NCBI RefSeq assembly: GCF_017551775.1 | Contig: NZ_JAFZKX010000065.1 | Span: forward strand, 1-43,482 | Direction of reading: 5' to 3' | Origin: Fibrobacter sp. | GTDB taxonomy: Bacteria > Fibrobacterota > Fibrobacteria > Fibrobacterales > Fibrobacteraceae | DNA: 43,482 nt | In this document: positions 16,131 to 24,005 of the stretch, piece after piece | Position numbering within the stretch: the first letter of the stretch is position 1 | Layout: every line of letters begins with the position of its first letter | The notes under the pieces: generated by a model | Database searches by the model: none | What the model was told of the DNA's origin: nothing | The model's input: only the letters and a program-made list of their open reading frames with translations | Program-made: the position numbers and the translations under genes

Positions 16131-17068
16131 AGCGTTACAAGGCGATTCTCGTCGGTAACGGAGTTATGGGCGGGCGGCACCGTGCGCGCTTCGAGGCGTG
16201 CGGAGTGGAATTCGTCGCCGTGCTGGACAAGGAATGTTCCGACAGGTCCGTGCTGGCCGCCTCCATCGCGGGCAAGGAATTCGATTTTGCGGTCGTGACG
16301 ACTCCGGCGGTTACGCATTACGGGTACGCGAAGTTTTTCCTGGAACAGAAAATCCCCGTGCTGGTCGAAAAGCCGCTCGCGATTACTGGCGAAGAAGCCC
16401 AGGAACTCGTAGACATCTCGCTTCGGAATGATACACTCCTTTTCGTGGCGCAGTCGGAATGCTTCAATCCGCTGTTCCTGAATTTTCGCAAGCACTTCTT
16501 GCTGGAATTGAATAGTTTGTATGTAATAAACAGCTGTGACTCCGAATTGATGCGCGGCAACTCTCCCGAGCTGTCCGCAAAAAACGTGCCCGCCGTCCGT
16601 CTTGAATTTCGGCGCGAGCACAGGTATTGCCCGCGTTGCCGCGACGTGGATGTTTCTCTCGATTTGCTGGTGCACGATTTGGGACTGTTCTTTACGCTCT
16701 TCCGGTACGAAGATGTCGAAGTCTCGTCGAGTATCCCTGCCGAGTCCTGCGATAGGGCGGGCCTCTGCCTGAAAGTCGTGCGAGGGCAGTACCGGGGCGT
16801 GACCGCGGACTTTTATGTGAACCGCGATAGCGACGTGGACGTGCGCACGATTTCTGTCAGTTATGGCCGGCAGGGCGGCTCGCCCGAATCCAGCTATACC
16901 GTGAGCCTGGCGCATTATCTTGAAAACGGGGAAATCGCGCATATTCCCGATTCGCTCGAAAACGAACATCGGTTCTTCTTGAAGCTTTTGGACGGGGCGT
17001 GCGGTGACTGGGGGAAGCGACTGGCGCAGACTGCGGCAGACTGCGTAAAAATGGCTGCCAGTCGATAA
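16127..17068 (+). CDS. Gfo/Idh/MocA family NAD(P)-dependent oxidoreductase
   Basis: A 313-residue protein with an N-terminal Rossmann fold (AILVGNGVMGGRHRARFEACG, a variant GxGxMGxxH) and the signature VEKPLA near residue 82. These mark the Gfo/Idh/MocA family of sugar or cyclitol dehydrogenases. The C-terminal alpha/beta substrate domain is present but not informative for substrate (a CPRCRDVD segment with paired cysteines at about 166-169 is unusual). It overlaps the phosphopantetheinyl transferase gene by 4 nt, so translation is probably coupled. No functional link between the two is evident. Confidence 0.87.
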   Translation: MKRYKAILVGNGVMGGRHRARFEACGVEFVAVLDKECSDRSVLAASIAGKEFDFAVVTTPAVTHYGYAKFFLEQKIPVLVEKPLAITGEEAQELVDISLRNDTLLFVAQSECFNPLFLNFRKHFLLELNSLYVINSCDSELMRGNSPELSAKNVPAVRLEFRREHRYCPRCRDVDVSLDLLVHDLGLFFTLFRYEDVEVSSSIPAESCDRAGLCLKVVRGQYRGVTADFYVNRDSDVDVRTISVSYGRQGGSPESSYTVSLAHYLENGEIAHIPDSLENEHRFFLKLLDGACGDWGKRLAQTAADCVKMAASR

Positions 17069-17084
17069 ATAATTTTTCCATTTG

Positions 17085-17165
17085 CTTCGCATAGCTGCGT
17101 TCTCGACCTCTCGCCGTACGATTTGTACGGCTTCGGGTCTGCGGCCTTGCTCTGCTCGCAACTGA
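17085..17165. repeat. Candidate dispersed intergenic repeat with inner hairpin
   Basis: An 81-bp G+C-richer stretch between two A+T-rich flanks contains CCGTAC-GATTT-GTACGG (17114-17130). The flanks are TTCGCATAGCTGCGTTCTCG and GGCCTTGCTCTGCTCGCAAC. It has no gene and the look of a mobile intergenic repeat. Only one copy is in this window, so this is a guess from composition and structure. Confidence 0.35.
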
Positions 17166-17195
17166 AAAAATTTCTTTTTTTTGTAAAAAGAATAT

Positions 17196-17217
17196 TTTTT
17201 TACGTTAGCGTAAAAAA
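17196..17217. terminator. A/T-rich hairpin before the main terminator
   Basis: TTTTTTACG-TTAG-CGTAAAAAA forms a 9-bp stem just before the strong terminator at 17221. It may assist termination of the Gfo/Idh transcript or be part of the adjacent repeat. Confidence 0.35.
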
Positions 17218-17220
17218 TGA

Positions 17221-17250
17221 AAAAATCCCGCGATTTCTCGCGGGATTTTT
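17221..17250. terminator. Bidirectional rho-independent terminator
   Basis: A perfect 13-bp stem AAAAATCCCGCGA/TCGCGGGATTTTT with loop TTTC. It has a U tract in both directions, so it ends the Gfo/Idh gene (plus) and glycogen phosphorylase (minus). Confidence 0.92.
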
Positions 17251-17269
17251 AATTGCGGTTGTCGCTGGA

Positions 17270-19744
17270 TTACAGCTTGATGCTGCACGGCTTGGCGTTC
17301 CAGATTTCTTCGGCGTACTGCTTGATGGTACGGTCGGAACTGAACTTGCCCATGCGAGCGACGTTGAGGATCGCCTTCTCGGCCCATGCCTTCTTGTTCT
17401 GGTATTCCTTCGCCACTTTGGCCTGCATGTCCACGTAGCTGCGGAAGTCCGCGCAGAGCATGTACGGGTCGTGGGTGAGGAGCTTCTCGGCGATGTGCTT
17501 GAAGAGGTCCGGACGGTCCGGGCTGAAGAAGCCGGAACCGATGAGGTCAATTACGCGGCGCAGGTCGTCGTCCTTTTCGTAGAAGTCGCGCGGACGGTAG
17601 CCCTTGGCGAGCAGGTCCGTGACTTCTTCGACGGTGAGACCGAAGATAAAGATGTTCTCGTCGCCGACTTCTTCCTTCATTTCCACGTTGGCGCCGTCAA
17701 GCGTACCGATGGTGAGCGCGCCGTTGAGGGCGAACTTCATGTTGCCGGTACCCGAGGCTTCGGTGCCCGCGGTAGAAATCTGTTCGGAGAGGTCTGCGGC
17801 CGGGATGATCTTCTCGGCGAAGGACACGCGGTAGTTCTCGAGGAACACCATCTTGAGCTTGCCCTTGCAAACCGGGTCGGCGTCGATGATGGCGGCCACG
17901 GCGTTCGCAAGGCGGATAATCTGCTTGGCCATCCAGTAACCCGGAGCGGACTTACCGCCGATCATGATGGTGCGCGGCATGATTTCCTTGCCGTCCTTCA
18001 GCTGGATGTACAGGTGGATGGCGTGGAGGATGTTCAAAAGCTGGCGCTTGTATTCGTGGATGCGCTTCACCTGCACGTCGAAGAACATGTCGGTGTCGAG
18101 GTCCACGCCCTGCGTTTCCTTGAGGTACTTGGCGAGGCGTTCCTTGTTCTGCTTCTTGACGGCCATGAATTCCTTCTGGAATGCAGCGTCCTTCGCGAAC
18201 TTTTCGAGCTTTCTCAGGTCGTCGAGGTCCTTGACCCAGCTGTCACCAATCTTGCTGGTGATGAGTTCGGACATGGCGGGGTTGGCCTTGCGGACCCAGC
18301 GACGCGGTGTCACGCCGTTCGTCTTGTTGTTGAACTTTTCGGGCCACAGTTCGTAGAAGTCCTTGAAGAGGGTGGTCTTCAGGAGGTCGGAGTGGAGCGC
18401 GGCCACGCCGTTCACGGCGAACGAACCCACGATGGAGAGGTAGGCCATGCGGACCATCTTGCAGCCGCCTTCCTCGATGAGGCTCATGCGGGCGAGACGG
18501 GCGTTGTCGCCGGGCCACTTCATGCTGACCATGCGCAGGAAGCGAGCGTTGATTTCGTAAATGATCTGGAGGTGACGCGGCAGGAGCTTTTCGAACAGGC
18601 TGACGGGCCACTTTTCGAGGGCTTCAGGCATCAAGGTGTGGTTCGTGTAGGCGAACGTCTTGGTCACGATTTCCCAGGCGTCGTCCCATTCCATGTCCTC
18701 GAGGTCGAGGAGGATGCGCATCATTTCGGCGATGGAGATTGCCGGGTGCGTATCGTTCAGCTGGATGGCGACCTTCTCGGGGAAGAGCTTCCAGTCGTTG
18801 TTGTGCAGCTTCTTGAAGCGGCGGATGATATCCTGCAGAGAAGCGGAGCAGAGGAAGTACTGCTGCTTGAGGCGCAGTTCCTTACCATTCATGGAGGAGT
18901 CGTTCGGGTACAGCACCTTGGAGATGGTCTCGGAGAGTTCCATGTCCTGCACGGCGGCGATGTAGTCGCCGTTGTTGAAGTAGCTGAGGCCGAAGTCGTC
19001 GGTGGACTTCGCGCTCCAGAGGCGCAGGTTGTTCACGGTGTTGTTCTTGTAACCCGGAATCGGAGTGTCGTACGGGAGGGCGAGAACGTAGTCCTTCGTT
19101 TCCCAGCGGTTGCGGAGCTTGCCCTTGTCGTCCATCCAGCTCACCACGTAGCCGTAGAACGGGACCTTGATGGCGTTCGCCGGACGGGCGATTTCCCAGG
19201 GGTTCGGGAGGCGCAGCCAGTTGTCCGGCTGTTCTTCCTGTTCGCCGTTCACGATCTTCTGGCTGAACATGCCGTATTCGTAGCGGATACCCATACCGGT
19301 GGCCGGGAGTTCGAGTGTTGCCATGGAGTCCAAGAAGCAGGCGGCGAGGCGGCCGAGACCACCGTTGCCGAGACCGGCGTCGACTTCCTGTTCGCGGAGT
19401 TCTTCGAGCGTCATGCCGATTTCGTCGAGCGCTTCAGTAACGGCGCTTTCGACGTCGAGGTTCAGCACGGAGTTGCCGAGCGTACGGCCGATAAGGAATT
19501 CGAGGGAGAGGTAGTAGACGCGCTTGACGTCCTTGTCGTAGTAGGTGTTCTGGGTCTTGATCCAGCGGTCGACGAGGCGGTCGCGGACGGCGTAAGCGAC
19601 GGCGAGGAACTTCTCGTGGTCGGTCACGGTCATCTTGTTACGGGCGAGCGTGTGGTGGATGTGGTCGGTGAATGCCTTGCGGAACGATTCCGCGTCGGTG
19701 CCGAGCACTTCGACTTCTTCTGCTTTCTTGGTTGCTTTTGCCAT
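17270..19744 (-). CDS. glgP: Glycogen/starch alpha-glucan phosphorylase
   Basis: An 824-residue GT35 enzyme that releases glucose-1-phosphate from glycogen or maltodextrin. Landmarks are VYYLSLEFLIGRTLGN, the substrate-site stretch DAGLGNGGLGRLAACFLDS, and the pyridoxal-phosphate motif EASGTGNMKFALNG with the Schiff-base Lys near residue 669, followed by LTIGTLDGANVE. The length is normal for the family. A Lys/Glu-rich N-terminal leader of about 15 residues precedes the conserved part. Fibrobacter stores glycogen, so a central role in its mobilisation is expected. Transcription should end at the 17221-17250 hairpin. Confidence 0.97.
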   Translation of the reverse strand: MAKATKKAEEVEVLGTDAESFRKAFTDHIHHTLARNKMTVTDHEKFLAVAYAVRDRLVDRWIKTQNTYYDKDVKRVYYLSLEFLIGRTLGNSVLNLDVESAVTEALDEIGMTLEELREQEVDAGLGNGGLGRLAACFLDSMATLELPATGMGIRYEYGMFSQKIVNGEQEEQPDNWLRLPNPWEIARPANAIKVPFYGYVVSWMDDKGKLRNRWETKDYVLALPYDTPIPGYKNNTVNNLRLWSAKSTDDFGLSYFNNGDYIAAVQDMELSETISKVLYPNDSSMNGKELRLKQQYFLCSASLQDIIRRFKKLHNNDWKLFPEKVAIQLNDTHPAISIAEMMRILLDLEDMEWDDAWEIVTKTFAYTNHTLMPEALEKWPVSLFEKLLPRHLQIIYEINARFLRMVSMKWPGDNARLARMSLIEEGGCKMVRMAYLSIVGSFAVNGVAALHSDLLKTTLFKDFYELWPEKFNNKTNGVTPRRWVRKANPAMSELITSKIGDSWVKDLDDLRKLEKFAKDAAFQKEFMAVKKQNKERLAKYLKETQGVDLDTDMFFDVQVKRIHEYKRQLLNILHAIHLYIQLKDGKEIMPRTIMIGGKSAPGYWMAKQIIRLANAVAAIIDADPVCKGKLKMVFLENYRVSFAEKIIPAADLSEQISTAGTEASGTGNMKFALNGALTIGTLDGANVEMKEEVGDENIFIFGLTVEEVTDLLAKGYRPRDFYEKDDDLRRVIDLIGSGFFSPDRPDLFKHIAEKLLTHDPYMLCADFRSYVDMQAKVAKEYQNKKAWAEKAILNVARMGKFSSDRTIKQYAEEIWNAKPCSIKL

Positions 19745-19779
19745 GACTTAGCCTATGGGGTTTATGGTTTAAATCAGAT

Positions 19780-19811
19780 TCGGGAATCCCGATTTTACGT
19801 GAAAAAATGTA
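19780..19811 (-). promoter_or_regulatory. glgP promoter-like box and leader palindrome
   Basis: On the minus strand TACATTTT (19811-19804) would place transcription about 50 nt before the ATG. Just downstream is a perfect 6-bp-arm palindrome TCGGGA-N-TCCCGA (19780-19792), a possible operator or small hairpin. Nothing else is recognised in 19745-19895. Confidence 0.3.
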
Positions 19812-19895
19812 GGAAATTTGCACCCGAATGTAAAAGGATTTTAATAAAAGCGGGGGTGAAGGGGGCTTTATTCTATTTTTTTGCTATACGCCCTA

Positions 19896-21131
19896 TTAGA
19901 ACGGCTCGCACAAAGGTATCCTTGCATTGCATTTTTTGCCTTCCGCATAATCGTAGTGAACTTGATTGTATTCACCTTTCACTTTCAGGCAACTATTGCT
20001 GTCAACAACCTGTATATTTAAAGTTCCATTGGGTGTAAGTTCAAAAAAGCTACTGTCTTGGAAAGATACTCTAATAGCTGATGAGGAAATACTTTTTTGT
20101 GGATTTGGAAGCCTCCAAATCATACTGTCGCTACAAGTTTCAAATATATCTAAGGCCATGTGATAGTGAATTACTCTTTTGAATGTTCGTCTAGACAACG
20201 ATAATTCATAAATACCATCATCATCAACAATAAATAATTCCCCCGCAAAGCGATTCATTATAGGATCTACAATCATTCCATAATCAATCATTTTTCTAAG
20301 CCGGTCTCCGTCGTCCATTTTTTTCGAATCCGTTTCTGATTGATATCCCATTATGTCTTCATACATTTTTTTCAATACATCTCGTCTGTTTTTTTTCCAA
20401 TCCGTTTCTGATTGATAAACCGTAAAGTCTTCATAGAAATCTACAATGCTATCCACTTCATATAAAGACGAATCTGATAATCTGACAAAGAATAGCAAAT
20501 CCGGATAATTCGAACGATAGAGCAGAACTCCGCATCCATCGTCTAGAAGTTCTGCGTAGGCCACGGTCGTATCCCTGACTTTGATTTGTTCAGCAAATTT
20601 GCCGCACCATGTATTAATGTTCAACTTGTCGAAGTTGCTACATGCACGAGCATCGTTTTTTGAAAATGTTATGTAAGGCAACGATTCAAGACCGTAAAAG
20701 AAGTAGTAGTTTTTGTTGTCCTGACCATATATCCACCAGTCACCCGAGCCCTCGTTCATCTGGTTCACTTCGAATTGGAAGATGTTCGATTCTTTGGGAA
20801 TGATGTAAGTCGGATCTTTCAAGATCATCCAAAAATTGGATAGGCAATTAGACAGAGTTGCCAACAGCACGACAAGGCACAACGGCGCAAGCAGAAAAAG
20901 GATTCTGATCCACTTCCGTTTAGCACAGCGAGTTTCTTTTTGGCGAGGCATATATTCCAAGCCGAGCGATTCAATTATCGCACGCATTGACGATTCGTCA
21001 GTAATTTCAACATCTTTAAGAAGAGCTTTTAACCCATTGACATCTTTGGCACGAACCAGTGCGTCAAATTCATCCATCCGTCCGCTTAAAAACAGGCGCT
21101 CGTTTACTGTCATGCCTTTGTATAGGGTCAT
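19896..21131 (-). CDS. Membrane-anchored orphan protein with an N-terminal helical module
   Basis: Function not recognised. The 411-residue protein has three parts. A soluble, charged N-terminal module of about 55 residues (MTVNERLFLSGRMDEFDALV, ending MRAIIESLGLEY) comes first. One transmembrane helix follows at about 77-97 (preceded by KRKWIRILFLL), then a large outside domain. The first ATG overlaps the stop of the upstream gene (ATGA), which favours 21131, although the module itself seems to start at the seventh residue (Met). A 72-bp in-frame duplication gives the repeated YQSETD...KK segment near residues 245-275. The end of the same module recurs as a broken piece at 25569-25619, and the membrane-anchor DNA is shared with the gene at 21857. 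Last gene of the A+T-rich cluster. Confidence 0.75.
   Translation of the reverse strand: MTLYKGMTVNERLFLSGRMDEFDALVRAKDVNGLKALLKDVEITDESSMRAIIESLGLEYMPRQKETRCAKRKWIRILFLLAPLCLVVLLATLSNCLSNFWMILKDPTYIIPKESNIFQFEVNQMNEGSGDWWIYGQDNKNYYFFYGLESLPYITFSKNDARACSNFDKLNINTWCGKFAEQIKVRDTTVAYAELLDDGCGVLLYRSNYPDLLFFVRLSDSSLYEVDSIVDFYEDFTVYQSETDWKKNRRDVLKKMYEDIMGYQSETDSKKMDDGDRLRKMIDYGMIVDPIMNRFAGELFIVDDDGIYELSLSRRTFKRVIHYHMALDIFETCSDSMIWRLPNPQKSISSSAIRVSFQDSSFFELTPNGTLNIQVVDSNSCLKVKGEYNQVHYDYAEGKKCNARIPLCEPF
20888..20920. repeat. 33-bp exact repeat (copy 1, in the 19896-21131 gene)
   Basis: These 33 bases are identical to 22204-22236. They encode the RKWIRILFLL membrane-anchor start in both genes. Lower similarity extends on both sides (about 80 bp in all). 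Confidence 0.85.
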
Positions 21132-21763
21132 TCTTGATCAAAATCCTTACAGATGTCTTCAAATTTAATTTCAATATTTCCGCCCAACTTGCGATATTCA
21201 TTGTGAAATTCTAATGCAATTTTACAATTATTTTTTGAAGAATATGTCTGAAGATAACCTAAAGCCAAATAATAATATGCTTCTGGATATGTGGATTCAT
21301 AAGGAATCAATAAATTTTGCGGAAACAGGATCCAATTCTTACGGTCTCCCTCTATTGTTTCATTTTCAAGAGACAATTGATATATCAACATACTAATAAA
21401 AAAATCAAAATTTCCCAATTCCACATTTGAGCGAGAATAATCTTCCAAGGCTTTTAAAACATCTTTGCCATTATCTTTGACCGCCAATTTCTTGAAACCG
21501 TTTTCCAAGACATCAACGTGGGCTGCTTTGCAATTATTCAAGCGAAGGGCTGTGTTCGGATAAATCGAAATAATCAAGGCTTCGACGAAACACTGGACAT
21601 CCGTTTTTGTTTGAACGGAATCTGTTTTGTTTATCGATGCTTCAGGCTGCTTTGTTAAAGGAGTCTGGATGGAAGGACTTGGAGAATTAGAGCTTGTTTC
21701 TCGCCCTAAAAAGAAACCCAATAAAAAGATGACGACCATGCCTAAGGCAAAATATTTTCTCAT
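21128..21763 (-). CDS. Exported or membrane-anchored orphan protein
   Basis: Function not recognised. A 211-residue protein that starts with an uncleaved-looking hydrophobic segment (MRKYFALGMVVIFLLGFFLG), followed by a Ser/Pro/Thr-rich stretch and an alpha-helical domain with several Cys (CFVEAL, NNCKAAHVD, NNCKIALEF, DICKDF). The helical part, with a YYYLALGYLQTYSS segment, looks like a TPR-like solenoid (Sel1/TPR guess, weak). AGGAAG precedes the ATG. The stop overlaps the next gene by 4 nt (ATGA), so the two are coupled. Confidence 0.75.
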   Translation of the reverse strand: MRKYFALGMVVIFLLGFFLGRETSSNSPSPSIQTPLTKQPEASINKTDSVQTKTDVQCFVEALIISIYPNTALRLNNCKAAHVDVLENGFKKLAVKDNGKDVLKALEDYSRSNVELGNFDFFISMLIYQLSLENETIEGDRKNWILFPQNLLIPYESTYPEAYYYLALGYLQTYSSKNNCKIALEFHNEYRKLGGNIEIKFEDICKDFDQE

Positions 21764-21856
21764 TTCTTCCTACCTATCTGTGGCTTTTGTTGCATATTGT
21801 AACCAGCGTTTAAAGGTGCTTTTTTATGAAATGCGAAGCGTGTAGTTAATATAGGA

Positions 21857-22264
21857 TTATTCTTTACAGGGGTTGAATTCAGGAAGGTCTTCCTGAATAA
21901 TAATGCAGTTGTTTATTACATCAGTAAAAACAAATCTCTTTTTTCCTTCCGAAAGTCGAAACCTAATTTCTTCATCCTGAATTGGGGCTTTAAACATAAC
22001 CCAACCATCAAGAACAAACCTATTTGATTCGGTCCGCCATCTACCCTCATTTGAATCAACGCCATTGCTGTCCGCAAATATCTGCAAAAAAGAATGGTCT
22101 GGATAAAGTGTAATCGTTTCCTCTCCATATTCGTGTTTGCACTTATACGTTCCTACATAGTCTTCTTCGTGCGTGCACCAAAACAGCACAAGGCACAACA
22201 GCACAAGCAGAAAAAGGATTCTGATCCACTTCCGTTGGGTTGGGTAAGTTTCTTTTTCATTCAT
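21857..22264 (-). CDS. Small membrane-anchored orphan protein, lipocalin-like outer domain
   Basis: Function not recognised. The 135-residue protein has a short charged N-terminus, a membrane helix (RKWIRILFLLVLLCLVLFW) and an outer domain of about 95 residues. The outer domain opens with YVGTYKC and has the beta-rich rhythm of small lipocalin-type folds (inference). The ATG at 22264 lies 2 nt after the upstream stop; a TTG at 22270 overlapping that stop is the alternative. A 33-bp exact DNA match, within about 80 bp of similarity, ties its anchor to the gene at 19896-21131, so the two outer domains sit on one interchangeable anchor. Confidence 0.7.
   Translation of the reverse strand: MNEKETYPTQRKWIRILFLLVLLCLVLFWCTHEEDYVGTYKCKHEYGEETITLYPDHSFLQIFADSNGVDSNEGRWRTESNRFVLDGWVMFKAPIQDEEIRFRLSEGKKRFVFTDVINNCIIIQEDLPEFNPCKE
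22204..22236. repeat. 33-bp exact repeat (copy 2, in the 21857-22264 gene)
   Basis: Identical to 20888-20920; see that entry. Confidence 0.85.
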
Positions 22265-22266
22265 AA

Positions 22267-22467
22267 TCAACCATGATAATAAGGGAGTACGTAAAACATA
22301 AGAGAACTCAAAGAGGAGGCAACCGCAAGGACACCGAGAAAAATTTTTATGACTGTAGGCCTATTCATATCAACAATCCCATTTTCTTGCAGACGCGGCA
22401 GGCTTTGCGGTATGAGCCCTGCAAATGCGGACTTATTTTTTATCAAAGAACGACTAGACTTCCCCAT
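22267..22467 (-). CDS. Small single-span membrane protein ending FYVLPYYHG
   Basis: Function not recognised. A 66-residue product with one C-terminal hydrophobic helix (VIKIFLGVLAVASSLSSLMF) and the ending FYVLPYYHG. The 115-residue membrane protein at 24831 ends FYVIPYFHG. This gene may be a shortened relative of that family, or a recombinant that kept only its tail. There is no convincing ribosome-binding site before the ATG at 22467, so the real start may be the internal Met at about residue 34 (MNRPTVIK). Confidence 0.5.
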   Translation of the reverse strand: MGKSSRSLIKNKSAFAGLIPQSLPRLQENGIVDMNRPTVIKIFLGVLAVASSLSSLMFYVLPYYHG

Positions 22468-22555
22468 AATTTCAGTTTAATTTTTTCAATTTTATTTTCA
22501 CAATTCTACTTTTTTTCATCTTATACCAAAAATCAGCGGATTATTTTTTTTTGAG

Positions 22556-23182
22556 TCATTCTAAATGATCAACGCTCGATTTTGTTAAGACACTTAGTAA
22601 TTTCATACTTTCGTATTCTGGAATACTTGCCAAATAATTGCATAAATAATAATCTAACAGATACATTTGCGAATACGACATGCTGGACCACTCTTGTATA
22701 TCATTTTCTTGAAAAAATTTATCCATTATCGGTTTCATTTCTGAAATGCTATAAAGGAATTCCTCAAAAGACATGTCAAAATTCAATTTCCTTAGATGAT
22801 TAATAAAATTATAAATTTCCAACCAACATTCAATAATGTTTTGTAACGATCTTTTTCTTTTTAAAGTTTCCACTTGATTGCGTATCGCCTGATTAAAGGA
22901 TTCACTGGAATCAATAGTTTTTAAAATATTTTCTTTATAATCAGCATAATCCCAATCTTCTATGATGCGCACAAATTCTGAATTTTCATTCAGCCTCATA
23001 CTTATATTTATTATCGCCAGCACAACACTGTATTGACCATAACGTTGAACTAATTCCACAAATTCATCACTATAATTACTTTTTTTATTTACTAAAGATA
23101 TATTGGATTCTTTAGAATTATCTCCACAGGAAACATAAAACAAAGAAATCAATAAAATACTTATCAGAGTTTTAACTTTCAT
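22556..23182 (-). CDS. Lipoprotein of unknown function
   Basis: A 208-residue protein with a lipoprotein signal peptide (MKVKTLISILLISLFYVSC-G, Cys at 19) and an all-helical mature part with no family I recognise. AGGTG lies before the ATG. It follows the zeta-like kinase gene after 21 nt on the same strand. Very A+T-rich codon use, unlike the flanking housekeeping genes. The 88 bases downstream (22468-22555) are A+T-rich with no gene. Confidence 0.75.
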   Translation of the reverse strand: MKVKTLISILLISLFYVSCGDNSKESNISLVNKKSNYSDEFVELVQRYGQYSVVLAIINISMRLNENSEFVRIIEDWDYADYKENILKTIDSSESFNQAIRNQVETLKRKRSLQNIIECWLEIYNFINHLRKLNFDMSFEEFLYSISEMKPIMDKFFQENDIQEWSSMSYSQMYLLDYYLCNYLASIPEYESMKLLSVLTKSSVDHLE

Positions 23183-23203
23183 AACTTCACCTTTTACAAA
23201 AAC

Positions 23204-23671
23204 CTAATTTTTGGGGGGAGTCTTTCCTTTAAATAAATACTGATAGTATCGGAAAATAACTTTTGTTATCGGAACATCATGGCCGCCCTGCATCACTCGT
23301 TTAGCAATTCGTGCAGCGTTAATGGACGGGTGACTCGTAGCGACAAAAAAGATACGGATAAAATAACCAGCCAGTTTTGCTCGATTGATAAAATCGACCT
23401 TGCCGTCTGAAGAAAGAACACTCTCAAAAATGAGGCTTTTCCGCTGTTTAAGGCAATCTTCACGCAAAGATTCACAATACTGAACAGCCTTAAGAACCGC
23501 CTCAGGAGAATTCCAATCCCCAAAGCGATCCTGGGCAACAACATCGGGATTGATGTAAACAGCATCTTCCATCCATTCATGGCGAAGGATTTTGGATGTA
23601 ATTGTCGTTTTTCCAGACCCATTTGGACCGGCAATCACGATTAGCACAGGGCGATGTTCAGTCGGAGACAT
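23204..23671 (-). CDS. Zeta-toxin-like P-loop kinase, apparently shortened at the C-terminus
   Basis: A 155-residue protein with the zeta/UDP-N-acetylglucosamine kinase-like P-loop AGPNGSGKTT (residues 14-23), YINPDVVAQDRFG, an acidic/catalytic region LIFESVLSS, and the late Arg motif RIAKRVMQGGHDVP. Related proteins usually continue for about 40 residues after GGHDVP; here the reading frame ends after only about 20 (RYYQYLFKGKTPPKN). The C-terminus may therefore be frameshifted or lost. Zeta toxins phosphorylate UDP-GlcNAc and block cell-wall synthesis; non-toxic kinases share the fold. The start at 23671 is 2 nt after the stop of a small partner gene, the usual toxin-antitoxin layout. An upstream ATG (23698) would overlap that partner. 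Confidence 0.8.
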   Translation of the reverse strand: MSPTEHRPVLIVIAGPNGSGKTTITSKILRHEWMEDAVYINPDVVAQDRFGDWNSPEAVLKAVQYCESLREDCLKQRKSLIFESVLSSDGKVDFINRAKLAGYFIRIFFVATSHPSINAARIAKRVMQGGHDVPITKVIFRYYQYLFKGKTPPKN

Positions 23672-23673
23672 AA

Positions 23674-23835
23674 CTAGCGGATTTTTGCTGCAGCGCATTT
23701 GAGTTCGGCGAAATAACGGGCGGTGGCTTCGGCATCAGCCTTGCGGGCATCGTCAAAAGCCTCTTTCATCAACTGTGAAAGAAGCTCGTCCGATGGTTCC
23801 TCGGTGCTAGTCAACTTATAAGTATCCAAAGTCAT
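23674..23835 (-). CDS. Small protein upstream of the zeta-like kinase, putative antitoxin
   Basis: A 53-residue reading frame (start MTLDTYKLTSTEEPSDELLS, end AAAKIR) with a good ribosome-binding site GAGGTGG 4 nt before the ATG. It is acidic at the N-terminus and helical (LMKEAFDDARKADAEATARY). It ends 2 nt before the kinase start, so translation is coupled. Size, composition and position fit the small partner often found before zeta-like kinases; antitoxin function is inferred. Confidence 0.75.
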   Translation of the reverse strand: MTLDTYKLTSTEEPSDELLSQLMKEAFDDARKADAEATARYFAELKCAAAKIR

Positions 23836-23879
23836 TTTACCACCTCGTTTTCTGTAAATATACTCTTTTTTGCGGAACG

Positions 23880-24005
23880 GAGTAAACTAAACGTCCTTTT
23901 CCCCACTCTTCAAGAGTGATTTTGCAGAAACCGCCAATAAGCTATTCGGGACTTCACCTAGTGCAGACAAAACTTTTTCAGCCTCTTCACTGGAAATTCT
24001 TAGTT
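23880..24005 (-). pseudogene. Frameshifted C-terminal remnant of a gene like 25194-25550
   Basis: The minus strand reads ISSEEAEKVLSALGEV then PNSLLAVSAK, matching ISHEESKKVLTALGEV then SNSLLAVSAK of the gene at 25194. A missing base after AK then shifts the frame; read in the next frame it continues ITLEEWGKGRLVY against MTLDEWKKGNLIL. No start or N-terminal part is present. Its upstream edge supplies the last codons of the secreted-protein gene at 23987, so the two are fused at a recombination joint. Confidence 0.75.

Noticed and set aside
17123-20038. A 971-residue open frame on the plus strand
   Set aside because: It is antisense to glgP, whose family motifs are certain. High G+C third positions leave the opposite strand open. 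No ribosome-binding site or family.
21389-21398. CAACATACTA as another copy of the 10-bp array arm
   Set aside because: It matches only in part, has no inverted partner 30 bp away and lies inside a coding region.
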